This document shows, one piece after another, positions 1 through 7,218 of a stretch of 37,314 nucleotides of DNA. The stretch is taken from positions 1 to 37,314 of IMG/VR virus record IMGVR_UViG_3300037493_001584. One strand, written 5' to 3'. Numbering within the stretch: position 1 is the first letter of the stretch; each line of letters begins with the position of its first letter. Below the pieces are notes generated by a model. That model was not told the origin of the DNA, did no database searches, and saw only the letters and a program-made list of their open reading frames with translations. This DNA is from a virus. A program made the position numbers and the translations under genes.

Positions 1-12
1 TGTGCGTGGACC
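1..12. other. Left copy of 12-bp terminal direct repeat (candidate cosN)
   Basis: The window begins with TGTGCGTGGACC, and the same 12 bases end it at 37303-37314. A 12-base 5' overhang filled in during library preparation would give exactly this direct repeat. The site lies upstream of the terminase genes, where cos sits in lambda-type genomes, and the large terminase is of the cos-cutting gpA family. Positions 2-17 show imperfect dyad symmetry (GTGC ... GCAC). The repeat could instead be a leftover assembly overlap. Confidence 0.55.
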
Positions 13-31
13 GGCACTAACAACCGGGCGG

Positions 32-55
32 GAGGACCCGAAAGCCGGGGGCCTC
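32..55 (-). terminator. GC-rich hairpin after the gpZ-like gene, possible terminator or cosQ-side structure
   Basis: GAGGACCC at 32-39 can pair with GGGGCCTC at 48-55, with one mismatch and an 8-base loop. It starts five bases past the stop of the gpZ-like gene and about 20 bases inside the genome end. No T-tract follows on the minus strand, so a classical intrinsic terminator is doubtful. A structural role beside the cohesive end is an alternative. Confidence 0.3.
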
Positions 56-59
56 GCGA

Positions 60-677
60 TCATCGGCCTCGCTTCGCCGAGTCGAGCACTCGTTGAAATC
101 CTTTGATGAACTGCTCTTGGATGCGCTTTTCAACGTCCGAGCGCAGCTGCGGACCAATCGCAGACGCACCAAGGAACATCGAGCCAACAGATGGGCCATA
201 GACGCCATAGAAGCGGCCATTGGATCCTTTCCTAAGCACCAAGCTGTTGGCGTTCAGGCCTTGGGCAAAGAACGCACCATCAAACGCTTGGCGACCTTTG
301 CCACGGTTGATCACTGCGCTGATCGGCTTGCCTGCTTTGGTCGGCTTGCCCCAGCCCTTGCCCTGCCCTAGGCCAGGCTGTGGGTAGCGGGTGCCGGCCT
401 TGGGCTTAAACTGCGTCAGGGTTGGCGACCGGCGGGAGAAGCGAATCAGCGCTGTTTCGCCACCATCGACGAATTGGGCGCCGCTGATGTCCTCCTTGAC
501 CCGTGTTGCTGTCAGGTTGTACGCAGCCGTAATGCCCTTGGACACAGCAGTGGGCACCGCCTTGGATGCGTAGCTGATACCGCCACGTCTTGCTTTGTCG
601 TAGAGCTTGGGATCAAGGAAGGCCTGAAGGAGCTTGAGCTGATCAATGCCAGCAAGCGAAAGGGAGACGGTTGCCAT
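60..677 (-). CDS. Minor tail protein Z-like (tail completion) protein
   Basis: This 205-residue protein resembles the prophage minor tail protein Z / HK97 gp10-like group, which acts at the head-proximal end of siphophage tails. Seen here: an N-terminal segment on a central point of the protein axis (AGIDQL), an AVPTAVSKGITAAYN helix, an Arg/Lys/Gly/Pro-rich middle, and a C-terminal amphipathic helix (VEKRIQEQF) typical of the group. It starts two bases after the upstream gene's stop, so the two are probably cotranscribed. Its place is odd: it follows the replication gene and is the last gene before the genome end, while all other tail genes lie at 16-30 kb. If the genome circularises, it lies directly upstream of the terminase genes on the same strand. 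The family call is from remembered sequence character and is moderately sure. Confidence 0.6.
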   Translation of the reverse strand: MATVSLSLAGIDQLKLLQAFLDPKLYDKARRGGISYASKAVPTAVSKGITAAYNLTATRVKEDISGAQFVDGGETALIRFSRRSPTLTQFKPKAGTRYPQPGLGQGKGWGKPTKAGKPISAVINRGKGRQAFDGAFFAQGLNANSLVLRKGSNGRFYGVYGPSVGSMFLGASAIGPQLRSDVEKRIQEQFIKGFQRVLDSAKRGR

Positions 678-679
678 GC

Positions 680-913
680 TCAGCCCTCACGCTGATTGAG
701 CTCAGCGCTGAGCAGCTCCTCCAGCTCCTGCCTGGCCAGCTCCAGGTCTGTTGGTATGTCCCAGGTCACGTCCTGATCGGTTTTGCTGCTTGAGACGTGC
801 AGGGTTTCGACCGATTCCCACGATGCCACCCAGTTCAAGATCAACTCCTGCCACCAGGCCAGCCATGGGGTGGTGCGGTCTAGCAGGTCCGAGATAGTGG
901 AGGCGCGCTTCAT
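680..913 (-). CDS. Small tryptophan-rich protein of unknown function
   Basis: This 77-residue protein is not recognised. Its N-terminal half is tryptophan-rich (PWLAWWQ, NWVASW) and its C-terminal half is an acidic helix (ARQELEELLSAEL). No signal peptide or convincing membrane segment is seen. It ends two bases before the gpZ-like gene, and its ATG follows the iteron-rich gap after the primase-helicase gene. Pairing with the gpZ-like gene suggests a tail or connector accessory protein, but this is only inference from position. Confidence 0.6.
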   Translation of the reverse strand: MKRASTISDLLDRTTPWLAWWQELILNWVASWESVETLHVSSSKTDQDVTWDIPTDLELARQELEELLSAELNQREG

Positions 914-951
914 GGCCCTGCAGTGGCTGGCTCAGTCTGGGGATGGAGCGG

Positions 952-1216
952 TGTTACGCCTGTTACGCCGCTGTTACGGTCGGCGTAACACCCGAAACCA
1001 ACTGCGCCAGAGCCGAACTGCCCTATCTTGTTACGTTGTTACACCTATAGTTAAAGAGATATAGATAGAGAGAGAGTGGCCAAAGCGTTACGGCCTACCT
1101 CTCTGCACCTATGCCTTTCTTTAATAGGGGATATATCCCCCCACTTTTGGCGTAACACGTAACAACGCTGTCAGAGACAGGGATCTCGGCGTTACGCCGG
1201 TTGTTACTGTTACGCT
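952..1216. other. Iteron cluster, candidate replication origin
   Basis: This stretch, mostly the gap between the primase-helicase gene and the next gene, holds about twelve copies of a TGTTACG core in both orientations. TGTTACGCC occurs at 952 and 961, TGTTACGGT at 972, GGCGTAACA (the reverse complement) at 982 and 1149, TGTTACG at 1029, TGTTACA at 1037, CGTTACGG at 1087, CGTAACA at 1158, GGCGTTACGCC at 1188, TTGTTAC at 1201 and TGTTACGCT at 1208. Between the two groups lies an AT-rich tract (1046-1075) and a perfect palindrome. Iterons flanking an AT-rich segment beside a P4-type primase-helicase gene fit an origin bound by that protein. An operator array is the alternative. Confidence 0.6.
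1127..1140. repeat. Perfect 14-bp palindrome GGGGATATATCCCC
   Basis: The sequence at 1127-1140 is its own reverse complement and lies inside the candidate origin, between the two iteron groups and next to an AT-rich run. It could be a protein-binding site or an easily extruded element at the unwinding region. No family was matched to it. Confidence 0.5.
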
Positions 1217-3708
1217 CCAGCGGCTGGAAAGGCCAGTGAGACGGCTCTGCTGACTCCAGCCAGGCCTTTGAACCGCACCACGCCTGCCTTGGACGCTCCA
1301 GGCAGTCGGCCGAGCACGGTGGCGTAACAATCGGCCCAGGCCGTGCCATCAAGTATCCGCCTCATACCCTTGGCGCTATTGCTGACGACGATGCGATCAC
1401 CTTCAACCTTTATGCCAGTGCGGCCTAGGTGCGCCTCGGCGGCAGTCATGGTTATCTCCATGGATGCAGCGCTGCCGCGTGCAAGCTCCACCAGCTCCCA
1501 AACGGTGCGGGTATAGGCCGAGCCGCGGTCTCCTTCGACCCGTACCTGGTGCTGGAGGATGTGCTGCAGGCAGCGCTCCTCGTCGGCTTCGGTCTGCTCG
1601 CGGTAGGCGTCCCAGCTGTTGGCGTCGATGAGCTGATAGGCGTCTTCGATAGTGGCTGGCCTGGAGTTGGCCAGGGACCAGGCACCGGCCAGCAGGGTGC
1701 CGTATTGATCGCCTTGGCGTTGGCTGTCGAAGCGATCAGCAGCAGCGCGGCGGAATACAGCCACCGAATCGCGGATGATCGGGATCTGGCGCACCATGCG
1801 CAGCAGCAGTCGATGGCCCATCTCGGCGGTGCATAGCCGGGTGATGTCAGCGTCGAGCGCTGACCAATGTGCGATGCGCTCAGGCTTGGGCAGGAAAGAT
1901 GGATTGCGCAGTGTGAGCTGCGCGAAGCGGGATTGATCAGCGCCTTGCTTGAGCGCGGTGGAGATTGAGCACAGCAAGAACATCGAGCGGATGGTGAACG
2001 ATTGCGCAGTGCCATCGGCGCCACCCTTGCCGATCACGCCGCGGCCTGAGCTGGACGACACGCGGGCTAGCGCCAGGATGTTCTGGATGCGTTGGCGGTC
2101 GGCCTTCTCGTTGCTCTCGGCCTCATCAAAGATCACCGGGATGGCATCGGCGCGCAGCTGCTGACGGATGAAGGCTTCAGTGGTGTTCCCTTCAGGGAAT
2201 AGGGCCATCGACTCCAGCAGGATGCCAATGAAGCGATCAAGGATGGCGCTCTTGCCGGAGCCTGCTGATGCAGTGAGCCAGACGTGCGGCCGCCACTGCA
2301 TGGCGCCACAGATTGGCGCTAGGGCGATCCAGCCGGCTAGCAGCAGACCTGATGCCGGCACTTCCCAGTGGAAGCGTGATGCCATGTCGATGATCTCCAT
2401 GCCGAGCTCATCAGGGAGCAGCTCTAGGCGTTTGGGGATGTCGATTGATGCCAGGCGTTGATAGTGGAATCTGGAGCCAGCGGCCTTGCTGATGGATTGT
2501 TCGGTGCCATCGATCAGCAGGCGATCACCTAGGTGCAGCACTGAGCGGCCATCGTCCCACCAGGCGCCGCGGCCGCGGATGCGATCAGCGCTGAAAATGC
2601 CAGCCTTGGCCTGAGTCTCGAATAGGGAGCTGGCAGCAGCCAGCCAGTTGGCGCCGGTCTTGGATGGGAAGAGCGTCTCCCAGTAGGCGAGCGGCGCAAG
2701 GGTGAGCAGGTTGGTGCCGGTGTGTGAGCTGCGTGATAGCGAGATCACCTGGCCGGTGCTGCCTGGCTGGTAGTAGTAGACGCCTTCACTGAATCCCAGG
2801 CAGACGAACGGCGCGCTGCTGGGTATCTCTGGAGCGGCTGGCGTTGATGCTGACGGTGGCGGTGGCGGTTCAGGTTCTGGCAGCGGGTCAAGCGCCTTGG
2901 CGCAGGTGAGCACGGTTTTGGAAGCCTTGGCATGCGTCCAGCCTTCGGCAAGCGCATCGGCCAGGTCCCAGCCTTGAGCGAGCGATGCAGGCGGATTGAC
3001 CTCCTGCACCGTGCAGCGCAGGCCGAGCAGGATGCGTGCAAGCTGATCAGCAGCCTTGCGGCCTACGTCGTCGGCGTCGGGCCAGATGGTGACGCTGCGG
3101 CCTAGAAGCGGTTGCCAGTCAGCATGTTGCACGTTGCTGGTTCCGCCTGGCCAGGTGCAGACCGCATGATCAGGAAACAGGATGGCGGCAGCATCGGCGG
3201 CTTTCTCCCCTTCGGCGATGAGCACTGGCGCAGCTGCTGAACGGCGGGCCCAGTAGAGCGGCCGTGGCTTGGCGGGTGACTTCCAGGCCCAGGTGCTGCC
3301 GGTCCATGTGAGCGGGCGGATCTTCTTACCGGGGAAGCGGCAGACGATGTAATCGTCGGTGTAGCGCCAGACCTGCTCAGCACCGGCGGTCGGCGGCTCA
3401 GGCCTTGGGGTGGTGGCATTGATGCCTAGGTGCTGCTCGATGCGGCGGCAGGCCTGCTTGAAATCCCACCCGGTTACGCGGGTGAGTAGGTCCATGCCGG
3501 AGCCAGCACCACCAGCGTGATCCTTGCCGCCGCATTGATTGCAATACCAGCCGCCGGGGCCATCGTTACGGTCCCAGCGGTAGCGGTCTTCCCCGCCGCA
3601 GAATGGACAGGGTTGGTGTTTGTCGGTGAGCTGCTCGGGCGATAGATGAGCGAGCGCTCCCAGCAGCTCCGGCCACCGGCCGAAGGCGGCATCAATGGCG
3701 GATGGCAT
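1210..3708 (-). CDS. P4-type DNA primase-helicase
   Basis: This 832-residue protein probably primes and unwinds DNA at the phage origin. An N-terminal zinc finger has cysteines at 34, 37, 56 and 59 (CPFCGG ... CNQCGG), as in phage primases. A TOPRIM-like domain follows, with Glu166 in LIAEGEKA and an acidic DAD near 211-213. After a proline-rich linker (about 277-300), a DUF927-like ATPase has Walker A TASAGSGKS (479-487) and Walker B IPVIFDEAE (523-531). The combination matches P4 alpha-like and other virus primase-helicases. The ATG lies three bases after the ribbon-helix-helix gene's stop, so the two form one transcription unit. The gene ends inside an iteron cluster that is probably its binding region. 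Its last codons overlap the repeats at 1210-1216. Confidence 0.9.
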   Translation of the reverse strand: MPSAIDAAFGRWPELLGALAHLSPEQLTDKHQPCPFCGGEDRYRWDRNDGPGGWYCNQCGGKDHAGGAGSGMDLLTRVTGWDFKQACRRIEQHLGINATTPRPEPPTAGAEQVWRYTDDYIVCRFPGKKIRPLTWTGSTWAWKSPAKPRPLYWARRSAAAPVLIAEGEKAADAAAILFPDHAVCTWPGGTSNVQHADWQPLLGRSVTIWPDADDVGRKAADQLARILLGLRCTVQEVNPPASLAQGWDLADALAEGWTHAKASKTVLTCAKALDPLPEPEPPPPPSASTPAAPEIPSSAPFVCLGFSEGVYYYQPGSTGQVISLSRSSHTGTNLLTLAPLAYWETLFPSKTGANWLAAASSLFETQAKAGIFSADRIRGRGAWWDDGRSVLHLGDRLLIDGTEQSISKAAGSRFHYQRLASIDIPKRLELLPDELGMEIIDMASRFHWEVPASGLLLAGWIALAPICGAMQWRPHVWLTASAGSGKSAILDRFIGILLESMALFPEGNTTEAFIRQQLRADAIPVIFDEAESNEKADRQRIQNILALARVSSSSGRGVIGKGGADGTAQSFTIRSMFLLCSISTALKQGADQSRFAQLTLRNPSFLPKPERIAHWSALDADITRLCTAEMGHRLLLRMVRQIPIIRDSVAVFRRAAADRFDSQRQGDQYGTLLAGAWSLANSRPATIEDAYQLIDANSWDAYREQTEADEERCLQHILQHQVRVEGDRGSAYTRTVWELVELARGSAASMEITMTAAEAHLGRTGIKVEGDRIVVSNSAKGMRRILDGTAWADCYATVLGRLPGASKAGVVRFKGLAGVSRAVSLAFPAAGA

Positions 3709-3711
3709 GGG

Positions 3712-3891
3712 TTAGGCCGTCGCTACGCGGCCAGGCCCTTGGCGCTCAATGTCGCGAACGATCAGCCGGCGGATGTACGCAGCGCGCGAGCAGCCCTCGT
3801 ACTCGGCCTGAACGTCGAGGTGGTGGACGTGCTCAATCAAGAGTTCAATCGTTACGCAGCGCTTGCCTTCAGCAGTGGGCCAACCGGGCAT
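3712..3891 (-). CDS. Small ribbon-helix-helix (CopG/Arc-like) protein
   Basis: This 59-residue protein has the size and pattern of a ribbon-helix-helix DNA-binding protein. A short strand segment (RCVTIELL) is followed by a helix and a turn-helix ending SRAAYIRRLIVRDIERQ, typical of the CopG fold. It starts at ATG 3889-3891, 24 bases downstream of a TATAGT box in the duplicated promoter element, and ends three bases before the primase-helicase start. A likely job is control of its own operon or of the matching element near 12.9 kb, or an origin accessory role. None of these is shown by the sequence. The fold call is fairly good; the target is inference. Confidence 0.7.
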   Translation of the reverse strand: MPGWPTAEGKRCVTIELLIEHVHHLDVQAEYEGCSRAAYIRRLIVRDIERQGPGRVATA

Positions 3892-4016
3892 GGTGGGGAG
3901 TGGGGTGTTTTTCCACTATAGGGGTGGGGATGCGGAACCAGAGCGGCAGATAATGTGGATTTGGAAGCGGAGGGGGGTATATTGGGAACACCCCCCCTGC
4001 GACCCCGACACCCCCC
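3892..4016. promoter_or_regulatory. Divergent control region between the primase unit and the plus-strand early genes
   Basis: These 125 bases separate two divergent units. They hold the minus-strand promoter element at 3913-3940 and a plus-strand TATATT at 3978-3983, about 34 bases before the GTG at 4017. The region is strongly strand-biased: G-runs lie on the plus strand at 3893-3929 and 3972-3977, and C-runs at 3990-4016. The sequence ACACCCCCC occurs twice (near 3988 and 4008). A GGGGGG run (3972-3977) can pair with the following C-run across the TATATT box. No Shine-Dalgarno site precedes 4017. Confidence 0.5.
3913..3940 (-). promoter_or_regulatory. Copy A of the duplicated 28-bp promoter element
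   Basis: On the plus strand it reads CCACTATAGGGGTG, two variable bases, then GATGCGGAACCA. On the minus strand this gives GGTTCCGCATC followed by CACCCCTATAGT, with TATAGT at 3915-3920 as the -10 box. The start codon of the ribbon-helix-helix gene is 24 bases downstream. Copy B at 12899-12926 differs at two positions only. No good sigma-70 -35 hexamer sits 17 bases upstream of the -10 box, so a phage sigma factor or an activator may be needed. Confidence 0.6.
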
Positions 4017-4898
4017 GTGGCTCTTGCAACAACAACAGAGCAGCCGCTGCTCGACTACGAAACGTTTGATCAGCTGCCTGCGGCAGTTCGGCAGCGAGTA
4101 CTAGAGGACGGAATTCCCGCTCTTCGCGGCTACCACACCAGCTGGCAAGCACTAGGCCGGCTTTGGCTGGACGCCAAGGCCGCTGCGGGAGATGACGAAG
4201 AAACGGCCGATCGGGCCATTCGATCGCTCAATCTCCAGCCTGGACCTGTTCGCGAGTGGGCGCGAGCAGTGCAATTTATTGCAGATCCAAAGTACGCAAA
4301 TGCTATTGGGCAATCACGCACGCCGGAGGCAATTGTGGCCAAAGGGCGTGCGTGGGAAAACAACCAACTTCAGCTAAATCCAAAAATTGATCATTACGAC
4401 GTTACGACTAGCGTAAAAGACTTGTCGTTTGGTTCTCTTTGCGGTGACGACGTATTAAAAGCAAGCCCCAACGTTGCTGGCGCTACTGGAGAAAATGCCA
4501 TTAAAGCAATCCTTGAAACGCTAGGCATCAAATTTGAAGAGCAATACCAACGGGCTTTTTTGTGTGATTTTGGGGAAGAAAAGCGCCCTGACTTCAAGGT
4601 GGGCACAGTTAGGGCTAAAGCCGACGCCCGCTTGGCCCGCGGCTTCTACATTGAATCGGCAATGCGCCTCAATGTCAGAGACAAGGATCTCGGCTTGTAC
4701 TATTTGCTTCACCAGATTGTTCAGTTTGCTGATCTGCCAACAATTGTGGTGTACGACGCCTCAATAATTTCAGATCGAGTTGCAGGATGGTCGGCGCGAT
4801 TTAATGAAAAGCACCGCAGCGGCGGAAAGTTGTTTGGCGTGGTGACGCTGCAGCAATTCCGCGAATGGGCAATCCGCAAGCTTGGGAAGCAGCAGTGA
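4017..4898 (+). CDS. Unknown protein, possible PD-(D/E)XK-like nuclease domain
   Basis: This 293-residue protein is not firmly recognised. The N-terminal half is helical (TSWQALGRLWLDAKAAAG). The C-terminal half looks like an alpha/beta nuclease: GENAIKAILETLGIKFEEQ, then RPDFKV (Pro191-Asp192), then YIESA with Glu213, resembling the PD...(D/E)XK core. The usual lysine two residues after the Glu is replaced by alanine (ESA), so activity is uncertain. The gene starts at GTG 4017 after a C-rich leader and overlaps the next gene by one base (TGATG). From about 4290 to 4860 it looks more AT-rich than its neighbours, which hints at recent acquisition. As the first early gene it could act on host DNA or against host defences, but that is inference. 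Confidence 0.6.
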   Translation: MALATTTEQPLLDYETFDQLPAAVRQRVLEDGIPALRGYHTSWQALGRLWLDAKAAAGDDEETADRAIRSLNLQPGPVREWARAVQFIADPKYANAIGQSRTPEAIVAKGRAWENNQLQLNPKIDHYDVTTSVKDLSFGSLCGDDVLKASPNVAGATGENAIKAILETLGIKFEEQYQRAFLCDFGEEKRPDFKVGTVRAKADARLARGFYIESAMRLNVRDKDLGLYYLLHQIVQFADLPTIVVYDASIISDRVAGWSARFNEKHRSGGKLFGVVTLQQFREWAIRKLGKQQ

Positions 4899-5839
4899 TG
4901 ACCACCACCGTAGATATTATTGCCGTTGAAGTGCCGCAAAACTTCAACTACGAGCATCTTCAGGATCAGCGGCTTCAGGATTGGGCAATGGCCGCCGCTG
5001 GCACAATTCGATCAAACATCAGCGGCGCCGTTCAGAAAGTCTTAGAGGCTGGCCACCTTCTGCAGCAGGCAAAGGATCGCCTTCCCCATGGGGCTTATCT
5101 GCCTTGGGTGCAGCAGGCGTGTCACTTGAAGCCAAACCACGCAAGTCAGCTGATCAAGGCCGCGGCATGGGTAAACGATCAACATGTTGATCATTTGGAA
5201 GGAGCCACGGATACGACAACCCTGTTCCTGCTTTCCGCCGACGCCACTCCAGAAGATGTGCGGGAGTGGTTTATGGAGCGCTGCGCCGTTGGCGAGGTGC
5301 CCACTCGGGCGGAGGTAGCGGAAAGGAAGCGCACGGCCGGCCGCCCACGCCAGCCACAGCCCGCCGAGGCCATGGCCCTGTCAATTTTGCGGAAAGGCGA
5401 ATTGGACCGCATCCGCGAAGCCCTGCAGCTGGCTGAGAGCGCTTCAGCTGTCACCGCTGCCGAGGTAATGGACGAGCAAAGACTGCGCGATCTGGGCAAG
5501 CTCCGATTCATTCCAGGCGCCGCCGCCGACTTTCACCGCATGAAGGACGGCAGCTGGATTCGGCTTCCCCACGCTGGGGACGTTGACCTGACGCTCGAGC
5601 CACCGACAACGGTCGCGCATGAAGCCCAACAGTCGTTACTGGTGATGGATTCTGCGGTGCTGGTTGGCGATTCCGTCAGCGTTGACGATGCTGCCAAGCG
5701 GATTGGAATGAAGTGCCGAGCCCTGACCATGCAACTCGTACCTAGCAAGAATCCCGGCGGCATTACCAGAGGCGGCTTTCATATCACCCGAGCCGGCCGC
5801 GGAATGGTTCGCCTTATTCCGGTTGCGGAAGCACCATGA
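4898..5839 (+). CDS. DUF3102-like phage protein
   Basis: This protein has 313 residues when started at ATG 4898, which overlaps the previous stop (TGATG); an in-frame ATG at 4865 lies inside the upstream gene and is less likely. Residues about 35-95 resemble DUF3102: a long helix (SGAVQKVLEAGHLLQQAKDR), then LPHGAYLPWVQ and a region like a helix-turn-helix (LKPNHASQLIKAA). Such proteins are common in phages and plasmids near replication genes and probably bind DNA. The middle is charged (AERKRTAGRPRQP), and the C-terminal half has a possible winged-helix-like segment (SVDDAAKRIGMKCRAL). It overlaps the SF2 helicase gene by four bases (ATGA), pointing to translational coupling. Confidence 0.7.
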   Translation: MTTTVDIIAVEVPQNFNYEHLQDQRLQDWAMAAAGTIRSNISGAVQKVLEAGHLLQQAKDRLPHGAYLPWVQQACHLKPNHASQLIKAAAWVNDQHVDHLEGATDTTTLFLLSADATPEDVREWFMERCAVGEVPTRAEVAERKRTAGRPRQPQPAEAMALSILRKGELDRIREALQLAESASAVTAAEVMDEQRLRDLGKLRFIPGAAADFHRMKDGSWIRLPHAGDVDLTLEPPTTVAHEAQQSLLVMDSAVLVGDSVSVDDAAKRIGMKCRALTMQLVPSKNPGGITRGGFHITRAGRGMVRLIPVAEAP

Positions 5840-7218
5840 TTGAACTTCGCCCCCGCCAACTCCAAGCCCTAGCCGATCTACGCCAGGCATACGCCTCAGG
5901 CTCACGGGCACCGATCCTGGTTGCTGCCACGGGCTTCGGCAAGACCGCCACCGCCACCGAGATTGTGCGGCAGGCTGTCGCCAAGGGCCGCAACGTGTGG
6001 TTTCTGGCGCACCTGCGCGAGATCCTCGACGACACCAGCGCCAGGCTCACGGCCGGCGGCATCAGCCACGGCAGCATTCGCGCCGGCAGGTCAGCTGATT
6101 ACAGCCAGATGGTGCAGGTGGTCGCAGTGCAGACCGCAGTGCGCCGGCCCAGCCTGCCGCGGCCGCACCTGATCATCGTGGATGAGTGCCACCTGGCCAT
6201 TGCCACCAGCTATCAGAAGGTGATCGCCGCTGCTGGGCATCCCCTGCTGCTGGGCCTGACCGGCACACCGCAGCGCCTTGATGGCCGCGGCTTGCGCGAA
6301 GTATTTGACCTGCTGGTTTATACCTGCAGCACAGCAGATCTGATCGGTGAGCAGCTGCTGGCGCCAGTGCGGGTGTTTGCTCCACCAGGCGCCGATCTCT
6401 CAGGCATTGGCCGCCGCGGTGGTGACTTCGACCAGGGCCAGGCTGGTGCTGTGATGTCGCGGCCTGCGGTGGTAGGTGATGCGCTGGGCCACTGGAAGAA
6501 GCTCTGCGCCGGCCGCCGTGGGGTTGCTTTCACCACAACCGTTGCTCATGCGGAAGCAGTAACGGCCCAATGGCGCGAGGCCGGTTACCGGGCGATGACG
6601 GTGCATGGCAACAGCGACGACGCCGAACGCCGCGAGGCAATCGCCGGGTTGCGTGCCGGCCGGCTTGATCTGGTGGCCTGCGCTCAGTTGTGGATCGCCG
6701 GGGTGGACGTGCCCGAGATCGACGCAGTGATCTGGTTACGGCCTACGTCAAGCCTGACGGCATGGCTGCAGGGCAACGGCCGCGGCCTGCGCATTGCCCC
6801 GGGCAAGCGCGACTTGTTGATCCTTGACCACGTTGGCAACTGCGCCCGGTTAGGCCATCCGCTGATGGTGCATGAGTGGACGTTGGACGGCACACCAAAG
6901 CGCGACCCCGAGAAGGCGCCATCGGTGAAGGTCTGCCCCCGTTGTTTCAGTGCAATGCCGAGCGCCGCCCGTGAGTGCCCCGACTGCGGTCATGAGTTCG
7001 TCGCTGAGCGCCGGGAGCTGGTGCATGTTGATGGTGAGCTGCAGGAAGTCACCAGCGTTGACCGGAAGCGCGAGCAGGCCCAAGCCAACACCCTTGATGA
7101 GCTGATTGCCATCGGCCGCCGCCGCGGGATGAAGAACCCAGCCGGCTGGGCCCGGCATGTGATGGCAGCGCGCAGCCTGCGCAGTGGGAAGGCCAGGGTG
7201 AGGGAGCTGGTGGCGTGA
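5836..7218 (+). CDS. Superfamily 2 DEAD/DEAH-type helicase with C-terminal zinc ribbon
   Basis: This 460-residue protein has the ordered motifs of an SF2 helicase or translocase. The N-terminus carries a Q-like LRPRQLQAL. Walker A is VAATGFGKT (about 29-37), motif II is DECH (116-119), motif III is LTGTP (141-145), and motif VI is QGNGRGLR (312-319, with N in place of the usual residue). A C-terminal zinc ribbon has Cys367, Cys370, Cys381 and Cys384. Related phage enzymes act in replication or recombination, remodelling forks or D-loops. It is coupled to the DUF3102 gene and to the next gene by ATGA-type overlaps, so the three are likely made together. The specific substrate cannot be read from the sequence. 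Confidence 0.9.
   Translation: MIELRPRQLQALADLRQAYASGSRAPILVAATGFGKTATATEIVRQAVAKGRNVWFLAHLREILDDTSARLTAGGISHGSIRAGRSADYSQMVQVVAVQTAVRRPSLPRPHLIIVDECHLAIATSYQKVIAAAGHPLLLGLTGTPQRLDGRGLREVFDLLVYTCSTADLIGEQLLAPVRVFAPPGADLSGIGRRGGDFDQGQAGAVMSRPAVVGDALGHWKKLCAGRRGVAFTTTVAHAEAVTAQWREAGYRAMTVHGNSDDAERREAIAGLRAGRLDLVACAQLWIAGVDVPEIDAVIWLRPTSSLTAWLQGNGRGLRIAPGKRDLLILDHVGNCARLGHPLMVHEWTLDGTPKRDPEKAPSVKVCPRCFSAMPSAARECPDCGHEFVAERRELVHVDGELQEVTSVDRKREQAQANTLDELIAIGRRRGMKNPAGWARHVMAARSLRSGKARVRELVA

Noticed and set aside
1095-1352. Small minus-strand frames crossing the candidate origin
   Set aside because: They begin in the iteron region, overlap the end of the primase-helicase gene in another frame and have no protein-like pattern.
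3702-3953. Plus-strand frames over the ribbon-helix-helix gene
   Set aside because: They are Arg/Ser-rich shadows of the minus-strand gene and continue through the divergent promoter.
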